Shown: positions 9,898 through 21,660 of the stretch, piece after piece
How positions within the stretch are numbered: position 1 is the first letter of the stretch
How the letters are laid out: every line of letters begins with the position of its first letter
Assembly: GCA_963971425.1 (NCBI GenBank)
Contig: OZ020520.1
Location: 10,043,807 to 10,107,806, forward strand
Direction of reading: 5' to 3'
DNA: 64,000 nucleotides
Source: Bryoerythrophyllum caledonicum
Taxonomy: Eukaryota; Streptophyta; Bryopsida; Pottiales; Pottiaceae
Translations under genes and position numbers: made by a program
The notes under the pieces: generated by a model
The model's database searches: none
Told to the model about the DNA's origin: nothing
What the model saw: only the letters and a program-made list of their open reading frames with translations

Positions 9898-10702
9898 CTA
9901 TCCCGACCTAAAAGCATATCTCTCTTCTAAAAGCATAGAACCACATGGCAAATGAGATGCCAAGGCACTCCACCTAAACATAGCATCCGCCGTGGAAGTC
10001 ATCGCGCTAGCTACAAAGACAACCGGAATGAATTCATTTTTGCCATCACCGGCATACCACCCACGCCTAATCCATGCATCATCTCTCCAATTATCCACCC
10101 CAAAACCAAAGAAATAAAGCGCCTGCTGATCCATTAAAAAGTTGTAGTTGGCGGCGCTAGTCACAATGCACTGAAGAAATACGTGGGAGAACAAAGGACT
10201 AGATTCCACGCCAAATATCAACTCCAACAAATGTCAAGTGTAGCCCATGGCCTTCACCGTGTCCCCCATCGATGTAACAATTGTAAATGGGCAAAACTTG
10301 AGGTTCAAAGCACCTAGATCCCAAATCTTGGGCTAGCTACTTGTCAATCATTATTGGCTGAGCTCCGGAATTCAACACAACACGGAGGGGGTAGCTCGGG
10401 AGGATTTGCCGTTCGTACGACCAATCACTATGAATACGTCATCGTTCATTAAGCGTAGCACTTTTGGACGCACACTACGTCGCTCCCGTGTTGACTGAGC
10501 CGCAACGTCCAATAAATAAGGCACCCCAAAGATCAAGGACTCATCCCTAGAGGACTGCTCAGATATAGATGTGGAAGTGGCATTGACCTCAAATGCAGAA
10601 ATTGGATCTACGGCCAACTTAGCCCGCACAGCCACCAAATCTTCTTCAATGGGTGGAGCCGTCACACTTGCGACACTTCTAACAATGGCATGAGCACCTG
10701 AA
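9898..10702 (-). pseudogene. Protease-proximal part of the methyltransferase retroelement
   Basis: Minus-strand pieces include an open segment at 10665-10372 (acidic, with VGRTNGKSS-like tail), continuing through a region reading VLNSGAQPIMIDK after a one-base shift near 10375. The latter resembles the retropepsin D/N-S/T-G-A motif with Asp replaced by Asn. A further open piece at 10230-9898 lies between this and the methyltransferase segment and has no recognised domain. Multiple frames and stops are needed to read through. Confidence 0.4.
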
Positions 10703-11856
10703 CACCTAAAGGTCCAGAGTCTCTTTCGGGGGGATTTCGGATTTTGGGCAGGTTCCTAAAATTCGAAAAAAAATCTTTTTTATTTAAAATTTTTATTCTA
10801 GATCACCCCTGATGAGAGCTTTGTGGAGGTATTTTAAATTTTTTTTTTGGATTTACGGTTTGAAAGTTAGTACCACCTATTCTCAAAAATGAGGATGCTA
10901 GGGAGCCTGGGCACCCTTGGGAACCAATGAAACACATGTGTGAAAGAGGGGCAGTAAGTAGGGGTACAAAGGGTAGAGGGAGGGTGGGGCAGCCCAAATC
11001 AAGGGGAAGAATGGTCGAAGAGAAGACCCCACAAATTCCAAGAAAAGGGATAAACAGATTTTTTTTTTAAATAGCATAAAGTGGCGCATGGCAGGGGCTG
11101 TGGCGGGGCCCGGATATTGAAAGAGATGGCTCGTGTGAGAAAAAATAAAAATAAAACGCCACCTTGTAGTGGCGGGCCACCTCTGAGGAGCTGCGCGGGT
11201 TCCGCACAGGGGAGTGAGTGAATGACGTGGCCCTTCATTTCTTGAAGGGTCCCCATTTTGAAGCCCTGCCCTCACCTATAATATTTGAATAATTCAATAA
11301 ATTCATTAAAATTAGAGATTTTACCCGTTTTAGAAGAAGAAAAATCTCTAAAATAAGTAAGAAATTAAATTCCACATTTCAACCACATGGATTTCTAAAT
11401 TTGTAAATTCGAATTTAGCAAATAATTTCTCACTTCATTTGTAGTCATTTGCATTGTTTTATACCCCCTTTCGCTAAAGTATTTATTTGAGCATAATGTA
11501 CCCCTCGAAATGACCTCAAATTTTGCACACACTTAGCTAACATCATATTCTTTGCATTGGTAATGGTTTCCAACACAATGTACTGTAAAAACTAGAAGAT
11601 ATGCTAAGTCAAAGTGAGCTGACTTTGCCGGGCAAGAGGGAAAAAAAACTACTTCTTGCACTTCAAACATTATAATCTTCACATCCGTGCGGTGGACTGT
11701 AATTATAATTTTACAGGATTATAATACATGAGTCTAGTTTTAGATCTTACGGTTAAAAGTTGAGAATTCTTCTAAAAAATGTGATTATTGCGGCCATGTT
11801 TGACAATGGCAGTTTTGGACTAGTTTTTGACAGAAATTGTCAAGAAACTTTAGGGG
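10703..11856. mobile_element. Probable TTAA-type element inserted in the retroelement
   Basis: The right end reads CTTTAGGGG followed by TTAA (11857-11860); the left end is CACCTAAAGG preceded by TGAA (10699-10702), a one-base variant. The retroelement-like sequence resumes on both sides. Positions about 11590-11850 are homologous to 38530-38785 inside another TTAA-flanked element. No ORF that looks real was seen inside. The left boundary is weak. Confidence 0.4.
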
Positions 11857-12305
11857 TTAACCTCCAACATACTGCTTGCCAAGTGGAATACATCGGATGG
11901 TTGAAATTTTGGTGTCTGAAAGCCCACATCGGCAAATAGCGGAAATTGCAATACCTTCTACGTCTCAAGGTGTGTGCAACATCTCTAGGAATGGAAGCAA
12001 CCGATGGGACCGGGGTTGGAGTAGGAGCGGGAGTAGAAGTATTTGCATTATTAATGCTGAATGAAAGAGATAGCCGGGACTGACCAATGTGGCAGCAAAC
12101 GTGTGTGGCATGAACGGCCAATATTATCCGGCACAGAGGGAGAAGATGCCACCGCCTGTGCGGTAGTCTGAGCACAAGTGGCAACTACTGCCACTACTTC
12201 CCCTGAAGCGAGTAGTAGTTTAGGGCTGAAGATGAGATATGACCCTTCACCAGAGGTTGATTGTCTACCACTTAATCCAAAAGGCCATCACACTCATTTG
12301 CTTCT

Positions 12306-13608
12306 TCAGCTCCGCATTTGAAGTTTGGCTTGAAGTGCCTTCATGGCATTTGATCCAACAGCTGAAGACCTTGGGTGCTTCTTGGAGTGAAGAGCAAAAG
12401 ATTTATCATTACTATGGTCAGTCGTGCCATGGTGAGAACATGTCACAATGTTCTTTTTCTTGCCCCCAACCTTCTCTACAGGCATGGCTGCCTCTGCCTT
12501 GGGCTTGGCCTTCACCGTGCTTGCTCCCTTCTTCTTGGAATAATTTGGGTCCCCTTTATGTGACCAGCTTTCCCACAAGCCCAACAATACACAACCTTTT
12601 CAGGTTGTGCCTCTGCCAAGCTATCGGTTGCAGTAGCAAGCTTCTTAGGCTTAGGAGCGTCCATCAAGGTCGTGACCAATTTCGTGACCTTGCTCACGCC
12701 GAACGCTCTATCAAAGGCCTCTTTCTTGGCAAAAACCTATGCCAAAGTGGCGTTGCCGTGATTCAAAAAAAAGAAAATGAAGACTAATCAACTCCACCAT
12801 CTGCTTATCCAACTTGGAGATGAAGATCTTGACCAGCTTGTGCTTGGTGAACACATCACCGGCCTCCGCTGACAATGGCACCAACGGGATATACATAATG
12901 TCAGAAATATCCTCCTTCTCCTAGCGGAGATTTTGGATGCGCTGCATTTGATCACGCCAAAAACCCCCGTATTCCACCTCCAAATGCGCCATGAACTATG
13001 CTAGAGGATTGAAGGCTGGCGGATTGCCACCCGCCATTTATGTCGTATGTATGGCCATTGCCAAACAAGATATGGCCCTCATGCCACACCGTTCGACCAC
13101 AACAGCAACTCCCTTACCCCTAGAGCCCTCTCTTAGGAAACTCTCTTCCGCCTTAGGCTCCTTGGTGGAAGTCGAGAGTTGGGCAACCGCAGTCTCCTTG
13201 AGCGTAGTTATTAATTCTACACGCTGGTGCCAATACTCCTCAACGAGGCGCAATTGTGCATTGTGCTGCGTGGTCCACCTCCCATATGACTGAATGGCCT
13301 CCATCTCTAAATGTTAGGGCAAGACCTCGAACGCTTCTCTTTCATCCACGTCTGGAAATAGAGCCATCAATTGGAAAAGAGATGCCTCCAGCCCGTCCCA
13401 AGAACTTGTCTTGCACGACATGACGGAGATCGTCCTCTATGTCGTCAAACGTGCCTACGCCACAAACCCGATGCCTTCGGTCGATATTCAACGCCTAAAC
13501 AGGCTCAAAAGCCTCGTCGGTAACCAGCCTTGGCCCAAAGTCTATAGTAGTAGCACTCTTTGAGTGGTCTAGTGAGGGGGAGTGGTAATACCGACTCTGG
13601 GTACTCAT
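12306..13608 (-). pseudogene. gag remnant of the methyltransferase retroelement
   Basis: Reading begins with MSTQSRYYHSPSLDH at 13608, hits a stop near 13500 and continues in pieces through 13304-13038 (a charged helical region, YGRWTTQHNAQLRLVEEYW), 12896-12711 (SAEAGDVFTKHKLVKIFISK), and 12697-12512. The last holds a zinc-knuckle-like CWACGKAGHIKGTQ, where the final Cys of CX2CX4HX4C is lost. This composition suits a Ty3-type gag. All pieces are on the minus strand and in order. Confidence 0.55.
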
Positions 13609-15079
13609 CTTAAACAAAAACCATCTCGAGATCTATCTAAAGGATAAGGGTAAAAACGGACAACCTAGACCTACAAAACCACTTAACTTTGTCGTTCACT
13701 GGTCACCACCTCTGGCTAGCACATGTCCAATCACAACCCGCTACATAAGAAGGTCTTGTTGGCGATGAACCCGACTTCACCCCTATGGTACCTTATCACA
13801 ATATAGGACAACAAGAAATAGAGCCGTCGGAAAACATCGGCAACAAGCCTACAATACGGGGGAAGTACCGCACAAGAATCCAGAAATCAAAATTGGATTC
13901 TCTCCCTAACAACCTACAAGCAGTAAATGAAAATGACAAGAGCCACTAGCACACGACTGTAGTGGACTAGTACTAGTCGCAAAAACCTGCAATTACACAA
14001 AAGAAACACCCAAAGGTGTCCTTCCCCAAGTCTAAAACTAAGGAGTTAGTGAGTTAACGCGGTCGCGGTGTTTTCAAACACAAGTCTCCTCAATGAAAAT
14101 CATTTATTGGATGACAAACGCGCTCAACACCAATCCAATACCAAATTTGGATCACAGTGAAAAGCCCTAAATATTGGCGTAAATTTCACTCAAAACCAAG
14201 TTAAATTGCCCTAGTTACATATGTCAAAAGTTTAACACTAATCTTATTTTTTGACAACCCACAATAATGTGGTTTTGGAAAAAAAATCATCAAAATTTTT
14301 CTTTCCCACTACATAGAAACCCTTATGGAGAGCTCAAATCCAAAGTCAGAATTGAAAACACAAAAAAAAATTGAAACGATATTAATTCACAGTTAATGAA
14401 ATCTATTGAAATTACAGTTTCATCCATAGTGGATGAAAACTGCCAGTAGCGGATGAATTTGCAAAAATGGATGAAAACTAGTTCCAAATGAAAAATTGTA
14501 GATTCAAATCCAGCAGCTGTTCTTCTTCTTCTAATCCTTGCGCCACTCACATCTTGCTCAAAAATTGTCTGATTTGGGCACCGTTTGTTGCGTTGGCTCC
14601 ATCTTAACGTGCTCTACAACATCAATCTAAGCACCCAAATTTTTTCCAAACTCACTTAAATTGAAATTCCAGAATTAAAGAAAGGAATGTGAGAAGTCTT
14701 TGACAAGTGAATAATTAGTAAATTAGTAAGGTAGTCAAACGTCTCGCACTCCACAAAGGGAAAATCAACAAGTGCAAGTAGTATATGAGAATGCAGAGCC
14801 TTTACTAATGATAAACAATCACTTACAAGCAAAGGTAATCACTAAACACTCTCAAACTCACTCACAAAGCTTCATTTGACAAAGACGTTAAGTCAAGGAT
14901 GTGTGCGGCCCTATGCGCACACACACACAATCTTAAGTGGATGGAAATCATCAGCGGAAGAATGCGGTGCGCCGCCATACGTCCCTAAATCCGTAGATTA
15001 GTAACAAACTAATCTACTCTAAAACACTACGATGTAGAGAGGCCCTCGCCGTGACAAGGCGTTTAATGTTAAACACCAG
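13609..15079. other. No gene seen; probable retroelement leader and repeats
   Basis: Directly upstream (minus strand) of the gag start, so its first part is probably untranslated leader. Positions 14280-14560 are a diverged copy of sequence at about 54340-54600, both with TGGATGAAAA/CGGATGAAAA repeats. A short (CA)n run lies near 14918. No convincing LTR boundary was found. Confidence 0.4.
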
Positions 15080-15764
15080 AGTAGCCAAAAAATGTCTGCT
15101 CAGATGACATCTTGATGATGATTATCACTCTAAACTGTCGTTTTTCATCCAATTCCTTTGGTGAAGAGTTCATTGAATGTGTATGTTTTAGATGCTGATG
15201 AAACTTACTTCATCGAGATAATTATGTTATATCTAAAGAAGAAAAAGCTTGTGACATGGATGTCAATATAGTGTATTTTATAACGTTCTTGCTCTAGCTC
15301 TAATTTTGAATTCGAGTCATTAAAATGATATTTTCTAATTTTGAGCCCAATTAATGAAATGAGGTTTTTGAAGTCTAGTTTCCAATCCGGTTTGAAATCT
15401 TGAAAAATACTTAAAATTGGATATGTTATTGTGATTCAAACTTTTGGCCTATATCCAATTTTCTAATTTTAGCTTATTATGGAAGTTTCATCTACACCAC
15501 AAGTTTTGTCACTACAATGTATACCTTTCTTGAAATTTTCAATTTTGATATGAATTTTCTTCTCTTTTTCTTCAAAAAATCGCAATAAATTCAAATTTTC
15601 CCGAAAAGAATTTGGATTTTTGTGACATGAATTATACATGTGATCTCATCTCTGAAAAGTGAAATAATTTTTTTTCACTTATATTTGATGAAAAATCAGC
15701 ACACAACAGAATGGAAATGGAAATCGGGGTTGATTCCACGGTCAGAGGCACCATCCTTTAAGGG
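15080..15764. repeat. Dispersed repeat, copy 1 (partner at 30110-30790)
   Basis: About 680 bp that aligns along its length with 30110-30790: shared blocks include AAAGCTTGTGACATGGAT/AAATGCTTGTGACATGGAT and TTTTCATCCAATT. The right end reads CCTTTAAGGG followed by TTAA (15765-15768), like the TTAA-type elements elsewhere in the window. Non-coding. Confidence 0.55.
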
Positions 15765-16189
15765 TTAAAGAATTACAAGACATGCATTTACAAGACAACG
15801 GGCTCGATCCAGCCAACCCATCGATATGGGGTGCAGTCATTCATCCAAGAATCCCAATACTCATCCCTCAGTTTCAGCATCATCGGTCAGGATCCTCGGA
15901 GCATGATAACCAGTGGATCCATCTCACTACCTCTTGAGATGAGAGTATGAAATTAGAATCTTCTCAGTTTGATGCACTCTTCTAGTTCCAATCTCTCTGC
16001 AATTCATGGATGTCAACACCAGTGTATCCATCTCACTATGGCCCAAGGATCATCAACGCCACCGAGTTTGCAAACCATCTGTCTCCTAAGACCTTCTTTC
16101 AATCCCCCTGATGAGCAATTTGCGTCAACTGGGAGCAGTGCAATGATCAAGGTTTAGGGTTTAACCCACTGAACATCATGAGTAGAATG

Positions 16190-16726
16190 GGGAACACACG
16201 CTTCATTAGAGATCATTAGGGTAACTCCTGTTCCACTTGGTCTTGTATGTCTTGTGTGTAATTTCACGTGATTGTCTTGTCTAGAGTGTGTAATTTCACT
16301 TCAACACTAATCTTCAATCGAATCAGTAGAGCTCAAATTTCCCAATTACAAGTATGATGTAGAATTCCAGGCATGTGGGGAACTTTGTTGAATGAAAGGA
16401 TTAGGTTTCCTGTTTTCTCTAAGCTTGTTTTTTTTTCCCCTGATTGTCTTGTCCAGATTGTGTGTAATTTCCAGAGAGTGTGTAGTTTCACTTGTTATTC
16501 CTGATTGTCATGTCTACAGTGTGTGTAATTTCACTTCGATCTAATTAGTAGAACTCAAATTTCCCAATTACAAGTATGATGAGGAATTTCAGGCATGTGG
16601 GGAACAGTGTTGATTGAAAGGATTAGGTTTCCTGTTTTCTTTAAGCTTGTGCCTTTCTGATTGTCCAGATTGTGTGTGATTTCACTTAACACATGATCTG
16701 TAGTGCTCAAATAACCCAAATAGTCT
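16190..16726 (+). promoter_or_regulatory. Tandemly repeated region upstream of the GH28 gene
   Basis: Two copies of a roughly 240-bp unit (about 16205-16430 and 16440-16660) share long blocks such as CCCAATTACAAGTATGATG and GGATTAGGTTTCCTGTTTTC. A third, partial copy begins near 16660 and runs into the coding start: TATGATGGGTTATTTGAGG aligns with TATGATGAGGAATTTCAGG of the second copy. Thus the gene's start codon lies within a repeat unit. Promoter role is inferred from position only. Confidence 0.55.
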
Positions 16727-17325
16727 ATGATGGGTTATTTGAGGCATGTGTCGTTTGTAATTCTGTCGATCCTTGCGTTGATGAGCTCGTCGTCCCTAAT
16801 GGCGACTCATCCACTTCCTGCTGACTTGCAAGCCTTGAGCGCCACGCGCCCCGTCTGCTGCGTTGCAGACTTCAACGCAACAGGCAACGGCAAGGACGAC
16901 GACACACGCGCGCTCCAATCCGCCATCGACCGCTGCGCATCCCACCCGGGCGGCGGCATCGTGCACATTCCCCCGGGGGACTTCCTCAGCGGCACGCTCT
17001 TCCTGCGCACTAACATCACGCTCTGGGTGGCTCCTGGGGCGCGGATCTTGGGCAGCGCGCGCCAGGAGGATTTTCCTTTATCCCTCTGCTGGTACACCAT
17101 GCTGGCGGAGGATTCAGAGAATGTGGAGCTCACGGGGGGCGGGACGGTGTCGGGCCAGGGCCTGCAGTTTGTCAAGGAGTTCCGGGCGGACAAGAACGTG
17201 ATGGTGAGCTGGAATGCCACCGGGGCATGCATTGGGGACGAGTGCCGCCCGCGCTTGGTGGGCTTCGTGAATTGCAAGAATGTCACGGTGTGGAATGTGG
17301 CGCTGGAGGAGTCGGCGTATTGGTG

Positions 17326-17443
17326 GTGTGGCCCCTTATCAATTCTCAAACCCTGAACCCTGAGATTGAAGCAGGGTTTCTTGCAGCTTGCTCGGTCGTG
17401 GTTTCCGGGACCAAGCATTTTCTTGTTGCATTCGATTTGGCAG
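17326..17443 (+). other. GH28 intron 1
   Basis: A 118-bp intron with donor TG|GTGTGG and acceptor TTGGCAG|CTTGC. Joining gives SAYWCLHIANSDVVS, which fits the family, and keeps the frame. Confidence 0.75.
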
Positions 17444-18168
17444 CTTGCACATCGCGAACTCGGACGTGGTCTCGATCCACAATGTGTCGATCCGCGGCGA
17501 CTTCAACTCCCCGAATACGAACGGGATCGACATCGACTCGTCAAATAACACCGTGATTGAGGACTGTGACATCGACACTGGGGACGACGCCATTTGCGCC
17601 AAGACGATGGTCGGGCCTCTTGTCAACGTAACGCCCGGTCAATTTTTTTTCCCTATTATTTCAACGCACGTTACAATGCAGAATGTTCGCGACAACCGGG
17701 CATTCCGGATTCCTCACACTAAAATGCCCGGCTATCAAGATTACGGGCAGCATTAAAATTTCTCTTCCCAATTCTTTCATAAATTTTTCAAATTATTCTT
17801 TCGATCAATAAACTTAATTGTGGCGTACTATATTATAAAGCCTACTAGAATTTTTACTTTTATTTAAACAAAAGTAATGAGTTGACACCACAACAATATG
17901 AAATAAAGACAAAACATTTACAACATCCAATTTACAAAGAAATGACAACTGATTTGCACAAAATTGCCATCTAGTCTGCACATAGTTTGCACATACAATG
18001 CCCATACTGTCGAGGAATGGCACTTAGTTAGCCCATAGTTTGCACATGGCTCAACAATGCACTATTTCCTACAAAAAATTTAAGCCATTTAAGCCAATGA
18101 CCTCAGCTCCATCTTCCATATACAATTCTCTATTCACTTCCAAGATGAGCTGCCAAGCTTCACTGCTA

Positions 18169-21100
18169 CTACTTCAGGGTACTCGCACTATCCTACAATT
18201 ACAACAGGAAGAGTTAAAAAAGAATACCATAGAAGTAAAATATAAGAGCAAACCAAGAACTCAGACAATAATTCACACCTTGCACTGATCGAGAAGTGCC
18301 TTAATAGTAGATGCATCCAACACTCCACCAATGCTGAAAAAATTACAGCCAGTGACAGCTCCGAAAGATATTCCTCTAGAAGCATCCTGCACATGCTCAT
18401 GAATGAAATTATCAACATTAGAATGACAACATTATTGAAATGCAATTGAAATGAAAAGAATCTTACCCCTATACAAAAGTAAGAATTTTGAAATGAGAAA
18501 AGAATCTTACCCCTATACAAAAAGCTCCATTTTCGCCCTTGTTGCACACAGGTGTAGATATTGTTTCTGTATATCCCTTCGGCTTCTGCAAAATACCACA
18601 TTTGTAAGAGTACAAATATAGAATATTCATAACAAAAGCACATATTATCATAAATACTACCTGATCTGAGTTCCCAAGTTGGATCACTGCAGCAGAAGCC
18701 AAGTCTGCATTCTGATTACATTACATACCAACGTACCGACGTGATTAGAATATAGTTGTATAATATAGAGTAAACCGAAATAAGATGATACAAAACCAAC
18801 AAAGAATAGCAGAACTTGACGTCATACCTTCAAACTCTTCATCTTTTGCTCTTCTTCCAAGAGTAACTCGCCAAATTTACTGGGGTCACCGCTAATCGCC
18901 CTCTGGCAGATCCTCATATCGACCTCTGCCGAATTAGAGTTGTACTGGTTGAAGGACTTCTCGTCTCTGTGACCTGTCACTCTCATGCTCTTTTCAACAG
19001 GGATGTTAGCTTCAATCATCCTCGAGATTCCAATACGACGAAGGGACTTATTGGTAAACTTTCGACCGTCAGCATTGATGCCTGGGGTGGCATTAATCAG
19101 GTCCCTGACCAAGTTTCCTAAGGGATTTTTTCCCATAGGCCTCGGATGGAACCAGATGATATCACGGGGCTTCAACTTCAGTTTTGGCATCAGGAACAAC
19201 GGATGACCAACATTCCCAAAAGCTCTGGACAGTGTCGCATGCGTCGGCCGATGAAGCATGACTGTTTTAAAAGTCATCACAATATCAGGATCGGCCATGT
19301 CAATGGGCATTCGTAAGCTGTGGCTAGAACATCGATCCACTGTAAATTTATAATTTTTTGAGAGCGTGGGTTTGTACCTGAAATCGCATAAAATGTGCAC
19401 ATATCAATGCTTTATTATACTGGAGAAGACATCAAGGGGGAAATAAACAAACACAAACTCACCGAAGAATTTCAGTTCCATTGACATTCAATAGCTCGAA
19501 TTGGTCAAGTACCGTATCACGCAGTTCTTCTTTGCCACGAATGAACATGTTTCTACATGCAAAGTACCCCAACCTTGTGTTACAACCCTGGGGGTTCTGC
19601 AAACTCGCAGCAGGGCTCGCCAAGAGACGTAACTCCTCTTCAACTGTAAAGACGTCACTAGTGCGAACTCGTGACCCGAGACCCTTCCTGAAAGCCCGAT
19701 TTACAGCAGCCGTTCCCGCTACTTTCACCTTTCTGTACCTCACATCGCGAAAAATGTCAAATGGAACTTCGAACACGGACGTCTCAATTATCCTTTGCTC
19801 TTGCCTGCGACGAATCACACGACCGATCGCCCTTAACATACTTTGAATCCTTCAAACAAACAAGAAGTAATTATAATCAGATTTTCATATTTGAATAATA
19901 ACGCCCGGTCAACGCAAATTTCACAAACGTAAGAAAGACTGACTGTACTTACAAGCCAGGCGGATACAGTGAACCATCTCTCTTCGTGACCTGTAGGGCA
20001 AAATCGTGTAACATTTGGACAAAGCCACGAAGATCCGATTGTTCTGAAAGCTCTTCAATGCTAAGGTCAGTTGAATGACCAAAGCATATGCGCCACTCGT
20101 CAAATGCCCTTATGGCCCACGTCTCCGAATGCCGGCTCTTCTTTTCTCCGCCGCCAGCAACAGCATCAACCTCCTTTTTATCGAGCTGAAGAAATCGACG
20201 ACAACTACCATGCTCACCAGAATTGGAAGTTTTGGTATTAGCTGGTTCACTTCCCGCTTCACTACTTTGAATGTCAGGTTGTCCATCTTCGAAATCCTCA
20301 ATGCTGAGAGCAAACGTTGATCCATCAGGATCTTTATCATCTTCATTGCAACGCGGCTTCCCCTCCAACCAATCCAACTCAAGATCGTTGTCAACTTCCT
20401 CCTCATCATCTTCTTCATCAGTTGAGTCATTCGCTTTCACTGCACAGCTAGAAAAAATCAGAATTAGACAGACATCTCAAACATTGAAGCAATAGTACAT
20501 GTCGAATAAACCTTACCAATCTGTACATCAGCATGAGTATCGCCAGTTGATATGTCATTGTCTCTGGCACCATTATCGTCAGATCCAGAAGCTTTGGCAA
20601 GTGCGGCCATATCTACACAACAAACCATATGTAAATAAAAAGAAGAATTAGACGAACACTTCCAAACCAATATATTCTACAACACAAAACAAAGCCTCTG
20701 AGATTTACCTGTATTGGAAGAAATGTTAATGCAGATGACACCTATAAAATGACTAGTTAGATAATACAAGTAACAATAAGTATCAAGAAAGCATGATAAC
20801 ATGTAACATGTAAATTACCTTTCGGTTTAGGTACTGAAATATTTGATGCATCATTACAAACCAGGCTTACAGCAGGACAAACAAGACCTGCAAAAACAAG
20901 CCATGTCAAACAATCGATAAACTCACCAAAAACCACCTCATACAACAGTTAGTCAATACATTAGTCAATACAAGCGACAACATACACTCAGAAGTGGAGT
21001 CCTCCTCAACAATGACATCCTTCTCGATGTCGACACCTGCAAGGACCAAATTAGTACATTAGAACATTAACAGGCTTAACATCAATGTCGTTATAATAAA

Positions 21101-21656
21101 ACATAACATCAACACAGCTACTATTAGTCAGCCACGGGCTAAATTACTAGATTCTAAATTCAAATTCTAGATTCCAGAACTAAAATAAATATCACAAATA
21201 TATAAGTGCAACTACAAGTCAACAAATCAATTACCTGACATCCGCTGAGACTCAGTGAGATAATTATCGTATGACAAATTACACCACTCATTCACTGCAG
21301 CTTCGTCATCTGAAGATTCAACAACATGCTCCAAGAGTGACAAGTACTCTTTATGACGTTGCTCTAGTTCCAGTTGAAGCTGAAATTCGGTTGCTCGTGG
21401 ATCATTGTTCAAACATCCTCCTAACAACAACAAAAGCCAGATGTCAGCCAAATCCTCTAATTATGATACCTAAATTGCATCACTAACTTGTATAACTTTG
21501 TTCAGATTGCCTACTTGGATCCACCATCGGATCAGCTTCGCTTTTAGGCTCCATCTTTGGAACACCTGCCGAGACTCCAAGGCTAAACAGAAAAGCTGGT
21601 GGAGACGAATCCAGTACATGCAGGCTATCGGAAGCAATCTTCCGCTTTTTCTCCAT
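18169..21656 (-). CDS. Crypton/DUF3504-type tyrosine recombinase, 13 exons, 761 aa
   Basis: Exons on the minus strand: 21656-21488, 21420-21235, 21036-20986, 20887-20819, 20741-20709, 20612-20517, 20439-19953, 19849-19463, 19377-18828, 18711-18661, 18585-18511, 18386-18279, 18192-18169. Every intron is GT-AG and the 2286-nt sum reads without a stop. Residues 1-6, MEKKRK, look like a nuclear signal; 200-300 are acidic and disordered; 305-370 form a SAM-like core-binding part (WAIRAFDEWR, DGSLYPPGL). The catalytic domain shows FIRGKEEL (Arg468), a K-S-L-R at 603-606 where His-x-x-Arg is usual, TGH (His629) and NQY (Tyr638). This matches the domain shared by Cryptons and ZMYM/QRICH1-type derived proteins. 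Tyr and both Arg remain, so cleavage-rejoining activity is plausible. An acceptor AG just before 21660 implies a 5' UTR intron. Confidence 0.85.
19899..19912 (+). repeat. Internal copy of the element's terminal motif
   Basis: TAACGCCCGGTCAA at 19899-19912 is identical to 17629-17642 in the left TIR, in the same orientation, and lies in the intron between exons 7 and 8 of the recombinase. A 14-bp match with high GC in an AT-rich setting is unlikely by chance. It could be a binding or recombination site. Confidence 0.6.
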
Positions 21657-21660
21657 CGAT

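Larger units (their letters stand above)
9448..13608 (-). mobile_element. Decayed retroelement carrying a cytosine-methyltransferase-like domain
   Basis: Minus-strand remnants follow the order gag (13608-12300), proline-rich linker and protease-like region (12200-10370), then a methyltransferase-like segment (9739-9450). A gag-like start ATG lies at 13606-13608. The copy is broken by many stops, by an insertion at about 10703-11856 and by truncation at 9447 before any reverse transcriptase. Retrotransposons that picked up C5 methyltransferases are known from a charophyte alga and dinoflagellates; assignment here rests on motif reading. Confidence 0.55.

Noticed and set aside
14918-14932. CRISPR-like or other spaced repeat array
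   Set aside because: It is a short CA dinucleotide run; no regularly spaced repeat-spacer structure exists anywhere in the window.
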